Part shown: piece after piece, positions 9,768 to 19,170 of the stretch | How positions within the stretch are numbered: position 1 is the first letter of the stretch | Layout of the letters: each line of letters begins with the position of its first letter | Source of the DNA: Desulfobulbaceae bacterium | GTDB taxonomy: Bacteria > Desulfobacterota > Desulfobulbia > Desulfobulbales > Desulfocapsaceae | NCBI GenBank assembly: GCA_024636345.1 | Contig: JAGXHG010000037.1 | Location: 1 to 64,000, forward strand | Reading direction: 5' to 3' | Length of the DNA stretch: 64,000 bases | Notes under the pieces: generated by a model | The model's input: the letters and a program-made list of their open reading frames with translations, nothing else | Databases searched by the model: none | Told to the model about the DNA's origin: nothing | Made by a program: the position numbers and the translations under genes

Positions 9768-10598
9768 CTATTGAGCAAGCAATGTATCCAATTTTTCAGT
9801 GAGATAGCCTAGATGCTTGGCCTCCTCTTTGGCCAGAAAGTGAAATAACTCCCTGCTCTTTCCCACCTCACTTTTTCTGGCCAGGCGGCTATAAAGATCC
9901 AGGGCCTGAGCCTCCAGCATGATCCCCAGCTGCAGAATATCTTTCAGGGAATCAAGTTGCGTATTAAAATGAGCAATGATTTGCTGGCGATCAAGCCCCC
10001 CCTCCACGATCCCATCATCAGGATGCCCCTTGCCGTCTTCAATGCCGCTAAAATCCTCAGGGGCAAACATGGCCACCAGCATTGCCTTATGTCCATCTTC
10101 AAAAGCGGCTAAGCGCTCGAGAAACTTTTTATTTTCCTCATTAGCAACCTTATCCATAAGACCAAGGTAGAGCTGGCGCAGCCCCTCTTCCATAGCATAG
10201 GCCATGTGAAAGACATCCGGAAAATCCCGATCCATGAAAAACTCCAAGCCCTGCAGTTCCCCGCCGCTGATCTTTTCCCCTTTCCAGGCAACAATCCCGC
10301 CACTCATATTATAAACCTCACTGAAACCTTCGGCCAACAAGAGTTGAGAGGCGGCCTTACTGCGTACTCCGGAATGACAGTAGACCAGAAGAGGTTTATC
10401 CCGGTCCAGTTCCCCAAGCCTGGTTGTCACCTCTTTCACCGGCATGAGCAGAGCACCGGCTAGATGTCCCTGCTCATATTCCTTGGGTTGTCGCACATCA
10501 AGGATCTGATAGGTATCCCTGGGATGGACATCCATAAATTTTCTGGCCTCTTCCGGACTCATATTGGCTCCAGAGGTGAATAAACTTTTCCAGTTCAT
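9768..10598 (-). CDS. Rhodanese domain fused to a ferritin-like/rubrerythrin-type domain
   Basis: ILDVRQPKEYEQGHLAGALLMP...LLVYCHSGVRSKAA (rhodanese), then E-rich helices with E..H pattern (AFEDGHKAML, FHFLAKEEAKHLGYL). Confidence 0.85.
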   Translation of the reverse strand: MNWKSLFTSGANMSPEEARKFMDVHPRDTYQILDVRQPKEYEQGHLAGALLMPVKEVTTRLGELDRDKPLLVYCHSGVRSKAASQLLLAEGFSEVYNMSGGIVAWKGEKISGGELQGLEFFMDRDFPDVFHMAYAMEEGLRQLYLGLMDKVANEENKKFLERLAAFEDGHKAMLVAMFAPEDFSGIEDGKGHPDDGIVEGGLDRQQIIAHFNTQLDSLKDILQLGIMLEAQALDLYSRLARKSEVGKSRELFHFLAKEEAKHLGYLTEKLDTLLAQ

Positions 10599-10927
10599 GT
10601 CATCAGCTCCTCATACATTGTTTGATTATAGCCCACATAATAGCTGTTACCCACCTGTAACGCAGGCGCACGCAGGTTTCCACTACGACCAAGAACATCG
10701 CGCATGAGCTCATCTTTGACTGCCGGATCAGGGATATACATCTGCATCTTTTTCCCTTTCCCGACAAAGACCTTTTCGGCTCGCTTTAATCTTTCCCAGA
10801 CTGCATCACCCTGCAATGCCTCTTTTTTCGCATCAATCTCAACGACAATATCAACCTGACCAAGAGCCTCCCGGGCCTTGCTGCATGATGTTCATCCTTT
10901 CCGAAAATATGCCCAATCAATCTTCAT
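10595..10927 (-). CDS. Putative selenoprotein: ArsC/Spx-like thioredoxin-fold protein with UxxC motif (110 aa; Sec encoded by TGA at 10892-10894)
   Basis: Reading through TGA gives MKIDWAYFRKGUTSCSKAREALGQVDIVVEIDAKKEALQGDAVWERLKRAEKVFVGKGKKMQMYIPDPAVKDELMRDVLGRSGNLRAPALQVGNSYYVGYNQTMYEELMT. GGAGAGG upstream of ATG at 10925-10927. The ORF track begins at an internal TTG (10816). Confidence 0.85.
10861..10880 (-). promoter_or_regulatory. Putative bacterial SECIS stem-loop
   Basis: 11 nt after the TGA: CAAGGCC-CGGGA-GGC(U)CUUG, 7 bp with one bulged U; G-rich loop starts about 19 nt after the UGA. Confidence 0.65.
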
Positions 10928-11229
10928 CCTCTCCACCTCATCTATTTGATTCAATAATTTCAGTTCTTAGACAACACAAATCACACCGTAAGAGTAATAG
11001 CAAAACAGAAGAAATAATCAATACCCTGGAGTGAAGAAAGAATAATCTTGCCATGTGATAGTTATATAAGTATAAAATATGGTCAATTTATACAAGAGAT
11101 TCGCCTTCTCTGACTTTATATATTAATGTCGTAATCGTTAGTCAGACTGACCGGTTAAACCAATCTACAGACATCAATCCATTTGTGCCTAGTCACTACA
11201 TTTAATACGTCGGAATAAGGAGGTTTTTC

Positions 11230-11754
11230 ATGAATGCTAAATTTTGGGGAAAGATCGTAATCAGCGCCGTTATTCTCGGCCTTGCCATGTTTGCTTTCAA
11301 CATATTCAGCACCACTCCGATAGCCAAGATACTCCTACCACCAGTCGAGGCCTCTGCAACTGCTCAGGAACTAAAAGACACCGTTATTCTTGCCCGCTCC
11401 GAGATAACGGTACAGGAGACAGGACATCTGTCCCGTGCCGCTTTTGCTATTGACAACCGCAGCAATCACAATATAAAAAATATTGAAATTATCTGCACCG
11501 TCATGGATAATGCTGGAGGTGAGCAGGGCAGAGATAAGTGGGTCGTTTATGACACCGTCAAGGCCCATGCAAACGGAGTTTTCTCTTACACCTCAAAAAT
11601 GTACGTGAGCGACAAGGCCACTTCCTCTCAATGCCGTATTGTGGATTTGGAAATAGCAAAATCGCCGCTCATTGCCATTCACCGAGGGAGTACAGAAGGT
11701 AATAGCGGCCACCAGCCAATAGAAGATATCATGCATGGCGGCGCCCATCACTGA
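11230..11754 (+). CDS. Hypothetical protein with N-terminal membrane anchor/signal and predicted beta-rich domain
   Basis: Preceded by AAGGAGG; N-terminal hydrophobic segment; ends in a His-rich DIMHGGAHH tail. Confidence 0.6.
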   Translation: MNAKFWGKIVISAVILGLAMFAFNIFSTTPIAKILLPPVEASATAQELKDTVILARSEITVQETGHLSRAAFAIDNRSNHNIKNIEIICTVMDNAGGEQGRDKWVVYDTVKAHANGVFSYTSKMYVSDKATSSQCRIVDLEIAKSPLIAIHRGSTEGNSGHQPIEDIMHGGAHH

Positions 11755-11860
11755 TAATACCTTTACTGAAAGGTAATCAGCTCAGTGAGGATAAATGAAT
11801 TAGCTGAAATGATTCACTGACAGTAACTATACCAATACTATTTACAAACAGGGTTGATGG

Positions 11861-12538
11861 ATGGCTGAAGAGATAGATTTTGATGCAATTTTAAAAAAGT
11901 ATCACTCTGACCCCTATGATTATGTGGAGATCTGTGCGACACAAACAGGCCGGGTCAGTTTCAAGATCACTGAAGGAAGCAATGTCAATTCACCAAGTGG
12001 TGAATGGTTGCACATTCCCGGCAGTCCGCTTTTTGAAATTACCAGGGAACGAAACCCAAAAATTGTAACGGCAAAAACCAATGGCACCATTGCTTCGGTC
12101 CGTACAGAACTGGAAGGACAGTTTGTGGAAGCAGGAGAAAAACTGCTGACTATCCGCCATCCCCTGAAAAAGAAAGAGGTTATCGAGAACATCCTCAAGG
12201 AAGTCCTCGATCTTTTCCCTGCTCCGGAACGGGCAAAATATTTTTTCTCCCTTGATATTCAGTCACGGATAGAAAAAAAAGGGGCACGAGCGATCACTAT
12301 TAAACCCGGTGATGAGATCATTATCATGTCTCTGATGAAGCGGGATACTCCTATCTATTATACCGGCGAGGCCGGTGTGATTCATTCAATCTATTTCACC
12401 CCCGGGCTCTCTGTGGATCAAGGCCAACCACTCATCGGCATCTGTGCCTCAGACAAATTACCTCTGATCCAGAAAGTTATCACCAGGGTCAAGGCAGACT
12501 GGGACAAGCTGATTGAAACTGCCAACCTGGAAGAATAG
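11861..12538 (+). CDS. Biotinyl/lipoyl-attachment-like protein (BCCP-like)
   Basis: Barrel-sandwich-like repeats (TNGTIASVRTELEGQFVEAGEKLLTI; IIIMSLMKRDTPIYYTGEAGVIHSIYFTPGLSVDQGQPLIGI); immediately upstream of the biotin ligase. Confidence 0.65.
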   Translation: MAEEIDFDAILKKYHSDPYDYVEICATQTGRVSFKITEGSNVNSPSGEWLHIPGSPLFEITRERNPKIVTAKTNGTIASVRTELEGQFVEAGEKLLTIRHPLKKKEVIENILKEVLDLFPAPERAKYFFSLDIQSRIEKKGARAITIKPGDEIIIMSLMKRDTPIYYTGEAGVIHSIYFTPGLSVDQGQPLIGICASDKLPLIQKVITRVKADWDKLIETANLEE

Positions 12539-12540
12539 TA

Positions 12541-13476
12541 TTGATGCCGGCAATAAATCGGCCGACCCCTGCCTCACTGCAGGAATATCTCTGGAAATAC
12601 GAAAAAAACAGCCGCAGCCAGAATCCTTTACAACCTCCTCCTGATAATATTCTCCAAATTCTCCGTTATGGAGCCATTGTCGGCTCAGTGATCCAATGTC
12701 ACTCGTCAATGGATCGGACCATGGATCAGGCGCGTCAATATATCACCGAGATTGAAAAATCAGGGAAGTCGGTGGCCAGCGGGACCGTTATCCTTGCCGA
12801 CACGCTTGTTCGACCCAAAGGCCGCTTTGCTCGAACTTGGCATGCTCCGGTGGGTGGACTCTGGGGCTGTTTAATTTTAGCCGACACCTTCTTGACTAAA
12901 GCCAGAACCCTTTTACCATTGACTCTTGGGGTCTCCTGCTGTGAAGCCGTTCGCGACCTGGGCATCGACGCCTCTGTGCGTTGGGTTAATGACGTCCTGA
13001 CAGACGGCCGGAAACTAGCCGGTTTTCTGGTGGAAAGTTTTCACAGCCCCCGCTATGGCGAGGACTTCCATCTCCTTGGCTTTGGCATCAACATCAACAA
13101 CAACTGTTTCCCCGCTGCCTTGACAAATATGGCGGTATCACTCAGCCAGATCCTGGGAAGCCCGGTGAATTTACATGACTTCACCCTTTCATTCCTGGCC
13201 AAGATGACCTGGAACATAGGACTCCTCTGCTATGAAGAAGAACAGGAACTGCGCACGTCTTATTGTTCAGAAGAGCAGCAAAATCATCTCCTGCTTGAAC
13301 AGTGGAAAAATTTGTCAGACACCTTAGGGAGAAGGGTACTCTATGGATATGACATCCAACAGAAGCCCCTATACGAGGCAACAGTAACAGGTATCAGGGC
13401 AGATGGCGCCATTGTGATGCGGCTCAAAGATGGCAATGAGATCATTGAACATGGTGGGGAACTGCAATACCTGTAA
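12541..13476 (+). CDS. birA: Biotin-[acetyl-CoA-carboxylase] ligase
   Basis: KGRFARTWHAPVGGLWG, VRWVNDVLTDGRKLAGFLVES, LLGFGININN. Confidence 0.88.
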   Translation: MMPAINRPTPASLQEYLWKYEKNSRSQNPLQPPPDNILQILRYGAIVGSVIQCHSSMDRTMDQARQYITEIEKSGKSVASGTVILADTLVRPKGRFARTWHAPVGGLWGCLILADTFLTKARTLLPLTLGVSCCEAVRDLGIDASVRWVNDVLTDGRKLAGFLVESFHSPRYGEDFHLLGFGININNNCFPAALTNMAVSLSQILGSPVNLHDFTLSFLAKMTWNIGLLCYEEEQELRTSYCSEEQQNHLLLEQWKNLSDTLGRRVLYGYDIQQKPLYEATVTGIRADGAIVMRLKDGNEIIEHGGELQYL

Positions 13477-13525
13477 TTCCGACTCGCATTCACAAGCCGA
13501 CACCTTTTCCGGCCGTACTTTGCCA

Positions 13526-14299
13526 TCAACCTTTCCAATGGGCGTCGCTGAGTACTTTCAAGGAGCAGATCTCCCGCTGCAGCAGATGCCGTCCATAATG
13601 ATACAAAAAAGAAAGGGCCTCGCGCAGACCGGGACCAGACAGATGGAGACGATGCAAACGACTCAGAGGTTGATTCTGGGCTGACTGAAGAATTTTAATC
13701 GTTCCCCGGGAAAGTGGCAGTTCTGTCGTTTGCCCCCGCTCTCCCTGACAGCCCCTGCAGACGATACCCCCCGCCCTGCTGTCAAAACCATAATCCTGAG
13801 TCGCATTAAACGGTTGATTACAGTGCAGACAAAAAGTGAGATTAGGCCGGTACCCTATCTGCTCAAAAAATTTAATTTGAAAAAAGACCAGAACGGTCAT
13901 GGCAGGCCGCCGGGAATCCAGCGCCTGAAGTCCCCACTGCAAAAGAGAAAAAAAACCATCATCACCCTCATAATCACGGGTCGCCACAAGGGTCAGCTCT
14001 CGAAGAACAGTAGCCGCCAAATACAACGGCATACTCTGTCGAAGACGGATAAAGCTCTCCACAAGTTCCGCCTCATTGATGAAGGCCAGATTACCGCTCC
14101 GTGATTCTGTATAACGGATACAAAGGAAACTGAAGAGTTCAAGTTTGTTGACAAATCGTTTTTGACTCCGTTTCGCCCCCTTGGCAATACCTGTCATCCG
14201 CCCGATATTCTGGCAGTAAAAGGTGACTATCTGGTCTGATTCGCCATGATCCTGACAGTCAAGGACAATGGCAGCAGACTCTTTACTCGACTCGGACAT
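13526..14299 (-). CDS. recO: DNA repair protein RecO
   Basis: VLDCQDHGESDQIVTFYCQNIGRMTGIAKGAKRSQKRF; C-terminal zinc-binding CLHCN..CRGC. Confidence 0.92.
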   Translation of the reverse strand: MSESSKESAAIVLDCQDHGESDQIVTFYCQNIGRMTGIAKGAKRSQKRFVNKLELFSFLCIRYTESRSGNLAFINEAELVESFIRLRQSMPLYLAATVLRELTLVATRDYEGDDGFFSLLQWGLQALDSRRPAMTVLVFFQIKFFEQIGYRPNLTFCLHCNQPFNATQDYGFDSRAGGIVCRGCQGERGQTTELPLSRGTIKILQSAQNQPLSRLHRLHLSGPGLREALSFLYHYGRHLLQREICSLKVLSDAHWKG

Positions 14300-14375
14300 G
14301 AAATATTAACTGCTCAGGTTGTAAGACTACCGTCGTTCCTGCTCCCACATCCGCCATTTTGATTGAAAGACGGAA

Positions 14376-15470
14376 TTACATTTTTTTAATATAGGCGGCT
14401 TCTTTAATCTTATTGACCCAGGCGCCAAACTCCTCTTTCAGCTTTTCGTCATAAAGCGTCTTCCTGATCTCTTCTTTCACCGAATCGTATGGGGCCTGAA
14501 CCACAATGCCACCATCCTGACTGGAAAGGAGCTTAAAAAACTGATATCCGTCAGGTGTCTCAACGACCGGGCTCACTTGCCCGGGGGTCAAGGCAGTCAC
14601 AACAGACCTCATATAATCGGCCATTTCTTCTCGCTGAAATGTTCCGATATTACCGCCATCTGCAGCCGAAGGAAGCTCAGAAAACTTCTTGGCAAGGGTG
14701 GAAAAATCCTGGCCGCTCTCAACCAGACTTCGTACCCGTTCTGCCCTTTTTCTAGCATCAAGCCTGGCTGCCTCATCTATCTTTTCAGGATGGCCAGAGT
14801 CTTTTTTCTCTACAAATCCCATCTGGAGGAGATAATAACCTCCCTGATCCACATGTTTAGTGTATTTAGTATCATAATAATCAAGAATCATATCATCGGT
14901 AATGATAATTTTGGATCGCACCTCATAGTTGAGAAGCTTGCTCTGAAGGATCTGATTTCTTAAATTATCACGATATACACTCTCGGTCATGCCCATTGTT
15001 CTTATTTGCTCATGAAACTGTTCGAGACTCATGTTATTACTGGCTATCATCTGTTTGAAGGCGGCCTCAAGTTCGGCATCATTGACAGTCACCTGCTGCT
15101 TTACAGCCTCCTGGGCAATGAGCTTTTTATCGATAAGCCCGTTAAGTACATCTTCTTTGGCGCGTCGGAGGGCGGCAGACAGTTCTCCGGCTGGCGCTTG
15201 CTCCGTGATCTTCTGAAAAAATGCCTTTCCCTCTTCATTCACTTCAGACATAGTAATCACGTCATCATTCACAACTGCGACAACCCGGTCAACCAATTCA
15301 GCACGGCAGTTCCCTGGAAGGGCAAGAACAAAAAGAAGCAAAATGGCCGCTCCTGAGAAAGACAAAAAACGCACATTGGCAACTGACATGATATTCATAG
15401 GGGACACCTTCAATCCGAGAAAGAGAAAATAAATTGGGCACAACAACCCTTCATCCATCATTCCAAACAA
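14376..15470 (-). CDS. SurA-like periplasmic peptidyl-prolyl isomerase
   Basis: Signal-like N-terminus, DRVVAVVNDDVITMSEV, parvulin domain (FSELPSAADGGNIGTF). Confidence 0.88.
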   Translation of the reverse strand: MFGMMDEGLLCPIYFLFLGLKVSPMNIMSVANVRFLSFSGAAILLLFVLALPGNCRAELVDRVVAVVNDDVITMSEVNEEGKAFFQKITEQAPAGELSAALRRAKEDVLNGLIDKKLIAQEAVKQQVTVNDAELEAAFKQMIASNNMSLEQFHEQIRTMGMTESVYRDNLRNQILQSKLLNYEVRSKIIITDDMILDYYDTKYTKHVDQGGYYLLQMGFVEKKDSGHPEKIDEAARLDARKRAERVRSLVESGQDFSTLAKKFSELPSAADGGNIGTFQREEMADYMRSVVTALTPGQVSPVVETPDGYQFFKLLSSQDGGIVVQAPYDSVKEEIRKTLYDEKLKEEFGAWVNKIKEAAYIKKM

Positions 15471-15813
15471 CGTTTATCCTGCAATTGGAATGTCAGATGG
15501 TGCGGATAAAGAAACGACATAAAAAAATCTTTGCTGATAATCCTGACATTTTTCCCAGCAAAAAATCCGCTGCAAAAAAACGTAATGAAAGACCCTGACA
15601 TACAATATGTTATTTTTTACAATTTCTGAATGTACCATAAAATTTATTTTGCCACATCATCTTATGATTCTTATGCATATAACGGAAATTTCTGATACTG
15701 TCACCAATGATAGCTGCTTTACCGGTTGACTTTCTGCATAAACAACATATTTTATGTAATATACGATAGATGTAAAGATCAAACTTTTTTAATACAAATC
15801 TGGAGTCAAGTGA

Positions 15814-16317
15814 ATGAAAATAATTGCCAATACCTTTCTCAGTAAAACAGCACAACTCATGGCTTTGTTGCTGTTTCTTGCCAGCAGCTCTGCACATGCT
15901 GCAACAAAGATGCCTTCCTTCAGCCTCCCGGATGCCGTCAGTGGCAATACTGTAAACAGCATAGACTATAATGGGAAGACCTTGCTCATCACCTTTTTTG
16001 CGACCTGGTGTCCGCCGTGCATGCAGGAGGTTCCAACGCTGATGCAACTACATCAGGAATTCTCTAAGGCCGATTTTTCAGTGGTAGGACTTTCTGTGGA
16101 CCAAGGAGGTCCGGACGTTGTGGCAAAGCTTGTTGAAATGCGCTCCATCAACTATCCTGTATTGATGGCAGATGAGTCCACCGCCCGCAATTTTGGGGGA
16201 GTCGCCGGTATACCGACTTCTTTCCTGGTCAACAAAGAAGGGAATGTGGTTAAAAAATATCCCGGCTATGTGCCACACGCCATCCTTGAAAAGGACATCA
16301 AGACATTAATGAATTAG
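15814..16317 (+). CDS. TlpA/ResA-like periplasmic thioredoxin
   Basis: Signal peptide, FFATWCPPCMQEVP, GVAGIPTSFLVNKEG. Confidence 0.92.
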   Translation: MKIIANTFLSKTAQLMALLLFLASSSAHAATKMPSFSLPDAVSGNTVNSIDYNGKTLLITFFATWCPPCMQEVPTLMQLHQEFSKADFSVVGLSVDQGGPDVVAKLVEMRSINYPVLMADESTARNFGGVAGIPTSFLVNKEGNVVKKYPGYVPHAILEKDIKTLMN

Positions 16318-16441
16318 CATTCATTAATTCAGCTTTTTATTTGACATATGCCTTGTTGATTAGTACACTTTGCATCAATGTTAGTTTATAAACCCTGGAG
16401 GAATCCAGAAAAGAGTAACCTAAACACCATTGGAGAAAAAA

Positions 16442-16681
16442 ATGAAAAAAGGAATCGTATCTGCACTTGTTGCTCTCTCATTTTTGGTCTGCACCGCAGC
16501 AGCTTCTTTTGCCTGTACCGGTGTGGTCAAAGCCGTTGATGGCGCAAACGTAACCGTAACCTGTGATGATGGCACCGAGGCAGTTGCCGAGGGTGCAGCA
16601 GCAGTTGGTGACAAAGTAACTGTAAAAGATGGCAAAATTGCTCCTGCCAAGAAGAAGGCAGCTGCTATCGAAGGTTGCTAA
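16442..16681 (+). CDS. Small secreted Cys-containing protein
   Basis: MKKGIVSALVALSFLVCTAAASFACTG signal peptide; ~80 aa with Cys residues and Lys/Ala-rich C-terminus. Confidence 0.6.
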   Translation: MKKGIVSALVALSFLVCTAAASFACTGVVKAVDGANVTVTCDDGTEAVAEGAAAVGDKVTVKDGKIAPAKKKAAAIEGC

Positions 16682-16713
16682 TTGACATAAAGTTTGTTTT
16701 TAAGTAGTTTGCA

Positions 16714-16752
16714 GGGGCTGATTGATCCGTATCAATCAGCCCCTTTTTTTTT
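16714..16752 (+). terminator. Rho-independent terminator
   Basis: GGGGCTGATTGAT-CCGT-ATCAATCAGCCCC followed by a T tract. Confidence 0.93.
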
Positions 16753-16814
16753 GAAAAAAATCCTTAACAATCACTCTGCTTGCCTCTGACTAACCCTGAG
16801 AAATCTGAATAATT

Positions 16815-17510
16815 ATGGATATTCGAACGTTACCTGAACAGGAACGGGATATATACAATAAAATCAAGGCCAGATACAAACTCACCTTTGACCGCCTGAA
16901 AGTGGGAAACAAAACTCTGCGTCTTCTGAAAATAGCCGACATTGAAGAACTGCTGGATGGCAAAGATCCCTTTGCCAACGTCTCTGAGTTTCCTTTCTGG
17001 GTCAAGCTCTGGGAAGCAGCCATGGTTCTTTCCTATATCATGAGCAGTCTGCCGGATCCGCAAGGGAAGACCGTTCTCGAACTGGGAGCGGGCCTGGGTG
17101 CGCCAGGTCTTGCCGCAGCAGCAGCCGGTTTTGATGTGACCATTTCCGACTATGAAGATATTATCATGGATTTTCAAAGGGTGAGCGCGGCGGCATCCGG
17201 CCTGCACAATATAACATTCACCCATCTCGACTGGCTGAATCCGCCCGAACTTGCCCCTTTTGATATCCTGGCAGGAGCGGAAATCCTTTTTCGGGAAGAA
17301 TTTTTTGAACCTCTACTGAATATATTTAAAAAATATCTCAAACCGGATGGCTTCATCTATCTGGCTCATGACGCCAGTCGCAGAAGCCTCCCCCTTTTTC
17401 TTGAACAGGCCAAAAAAGACTTTGATATCACCCTCAATAAACAGGTCATCAAGAAAGAGGGCCGGGAAATCACTATCATTGTCAATCGTCTACGCCGAAA
17501 AAAGGCCTAA
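16815..17510 (+). CDS. Class I SAM-dependent methyltransferase (protein-methyltransferase-like)
   Basis: GKTVLELGAGLGAPGLAAAAAGFDVTISDYEDIIMD. Confidence 0.82.
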   Translation: MDIRTLPEQERDIYNKIKARYKLTFDRLKVGNKTLRLLKIADIEELLDGKDPFANVSEFPFWVKLWEAAMVLSYIMSSLPDPQGKTVLELGAGLGAPGLAAAAAGFDVTISDYEDIIMDFQRVSAAASGLHNITFTHLDWLNPPELAPFDILAGAEILFREEFFEPLLNIFKKYLKPDGFIYLAHDASRRSLPLFLEQAKKDFDITLNKQVIKKEGREITIIVNRLRRKKA

Positions 17511-17523
17511 ACTACAAAAAGAG

Positions 17524-18192
17524 ATGGCCTTTTACCCAATCAATCTGAACGTTACCGGTCAACTCTGTGTGATCATAGGTGGAGGTGCTGTTGCTACACG
17601 GAAAATAATATCCCTGTTGGCATGTGATGCAAAGGTACGGGTTATCAGCCCGGAACTCTCTTCCGGACTCAAGCAATTTATCGACCAGAATAAACTGGAA
17701 TGGCTCCCCAGGGCCTACATGCCCGGCGACCTGCAGGGAGCAACTCTTGCCTTTGCCTTGACCGACCATCCCGAGGTTCAGCGTCAGATTGCAACTGAGG
17801 CCAAAGAACTTGGACTGCCAATAAATATTGGTGACAATCCCGAGGCCTGCACCTTTCAAACCGCCGCCACCATCCGCCAGGGAGATTTACTGATCTCAGT
17901 CTCAACCGGAGGCGGTAGTCCGGCACTGGCCGCTACTATCCGCAAAGAGCTGGAAGCACAGTACGGCCCTGAGTATGGAGATCTCGTGAAACTGCTTTCC
18001 ATGATCCGGCAACTTACAGTAGGCCAGAGTTCTTCCCAGGAAAAACAGAAGCTGCTGCTTGAAAGCATTCTCGAGACAAACATTCTTGCCCTTCTGAGGG
18101 AAAAAGAGTGGCAACTGCTCCATGAAAAACTGCTTGAAATTCTTCCCCGAGAAATTAATGTAAACTCTCTGATAGAAGCATTAAAGCATTAG
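17524..18192 (+). CDS. Precorrin-2 dehydrogenase / sirohydrochlorin ferrochelatase-type protein
   Basis: MAFYPINLNVTGQLCVIIGGGAVATRKIISLLACDAKVRVISPE, ISVSTGGGSPALAATIRKELE. Confidence 0.92.
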   Translation: MAFYPINLNVTGQLCVIIGGGAVATRKIISLLACDAKVRVISPELSSGLKQFIDQNKLEWLPRAYMPGDLQGATLAFALTDHPEVQRQIATEAKELGLPINIGDNPEACTFQTAATIRQGDLLISVSTGGGSPALAATIRKELEAQYGPEYGDLVKLLSMIRQLTVGQSSSQEKQKLLLESILETNILALLREKEWQLLHEKLLEILPREINVNSLIEALKH

Positions 18193-18339
18193 GATTTTGG
18201 TTCAAGCCGGTCCGTGGACAAAAAGATAATTACAGAAGCTCCCTAACTGTTGAAGATACGAGGATAGTCACCATACGACGGGTTGCATGTCTGCCTTATG
18301 GGTTATTCTTCTGATGTCAATCCCTTAACTTGAATAACA

Positions 18340-19170
18340 ATGATGGGTGAAATAAGTTATTTACTTTTTCAGGCGGTTCTGGCTGCAAGCTGCATGGCCC
18401 TCGTCTTCTATGGTATCTTTTTTGTCAAGCAAAAAGAAAAGATCCGCACGGTTGCCAGGCTGGTCCTGCTTACTGCTGGTGTCCTGCAGACTCTGTATAT
18501 CCTGCTTCGCTATCTGCAGTCCGGATATACACCCATCACCTCACAACATGAGACGATTGTTTTTTTTGCCTGGTCGGTGACCTGGGCCTATCTGTCCTTC
18601 CGTTGGCGCTATACTGTCAAGAATTTCGGGACCTTTATCTCCCTGTTGGTTTTTATCCTGCTTCTGATTGCCGCAGTTGCATCCCATGCCATCAATCCAC
18701 TACCCCCGGCCCTGCAAAGCTGGTGGCTGCCGGTACATGCCGGAATTGCCGTCATATCATACGGTTTCCTGGCCCTGGCATTTTGTGGCGGAATCATGTA
18801 TCTCCTGCAGGAGCATGAACTGAAAAGCAAGCGATTCGGCTATTTCTTTACCCGCTTGCCCTCCCTCGAGTCCCTGGACCAATTGAACAGCCACTGCCTG
18901 GCCACCGGCTTTGTCTTCTTGACCCTGGGCATCATTACCGGTTCGATCTGGGCACGTCAGGCTTGGGGAACTTACTGGCACTGGGACCCAAAAGAGACAT
19001 GGTCACTGATAACCTGGTTTCTCTATGCCGCCCAGATTCATCAACGTTTTTCCGCCGGTTGGCGAGGCAAGCGAGCCGCCATTATGGCCATTATCGGATT
19101 TGCCTCTGTCCTCTTTACCCTCTGGGGCGTAACGTATCTGCTCGGAGGAATACACAGTTATGCCCAGTGA
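18340..19170 (+). CDS. Cytochrome c biogenesis protein CcsA/HemX-like
   Basis: WGTYWHWDPKETWSLITWFLYAAQIH, multiple TMs, located before hemA. Confidence 0.9.
   Translation: MMGEISYLLFQAVLAASCMALVFYGIFFVKQKEKIRTVARLVLLTAGVLQTLYILLRYLQSGYTPITSQHETIVFFAWSVTWAYLSFRWRYTVKNFGTFISLLVFILLLIAAVASHAINPLPPALQSWWLPVHAGIAVISYGFLALAFCGGIMYLLQEHELKSKRFGYFFTRLPSLESLDQLNSHCLATGFVFLTLGIITGSIWARQAWGTYWHWDPKETWSLITWFLYAAQIHQRFSAGWRGKRAAIMAIIGFASVLFTLWGVTYLLGGIHSYAQ

Noticed and set aside
10816-11034. 72-aa plus-strand ORF over the 5' end of selenoprotein 1
   Set aside because: No SD or domain; lies opposite the read-through coding frame and its leader.
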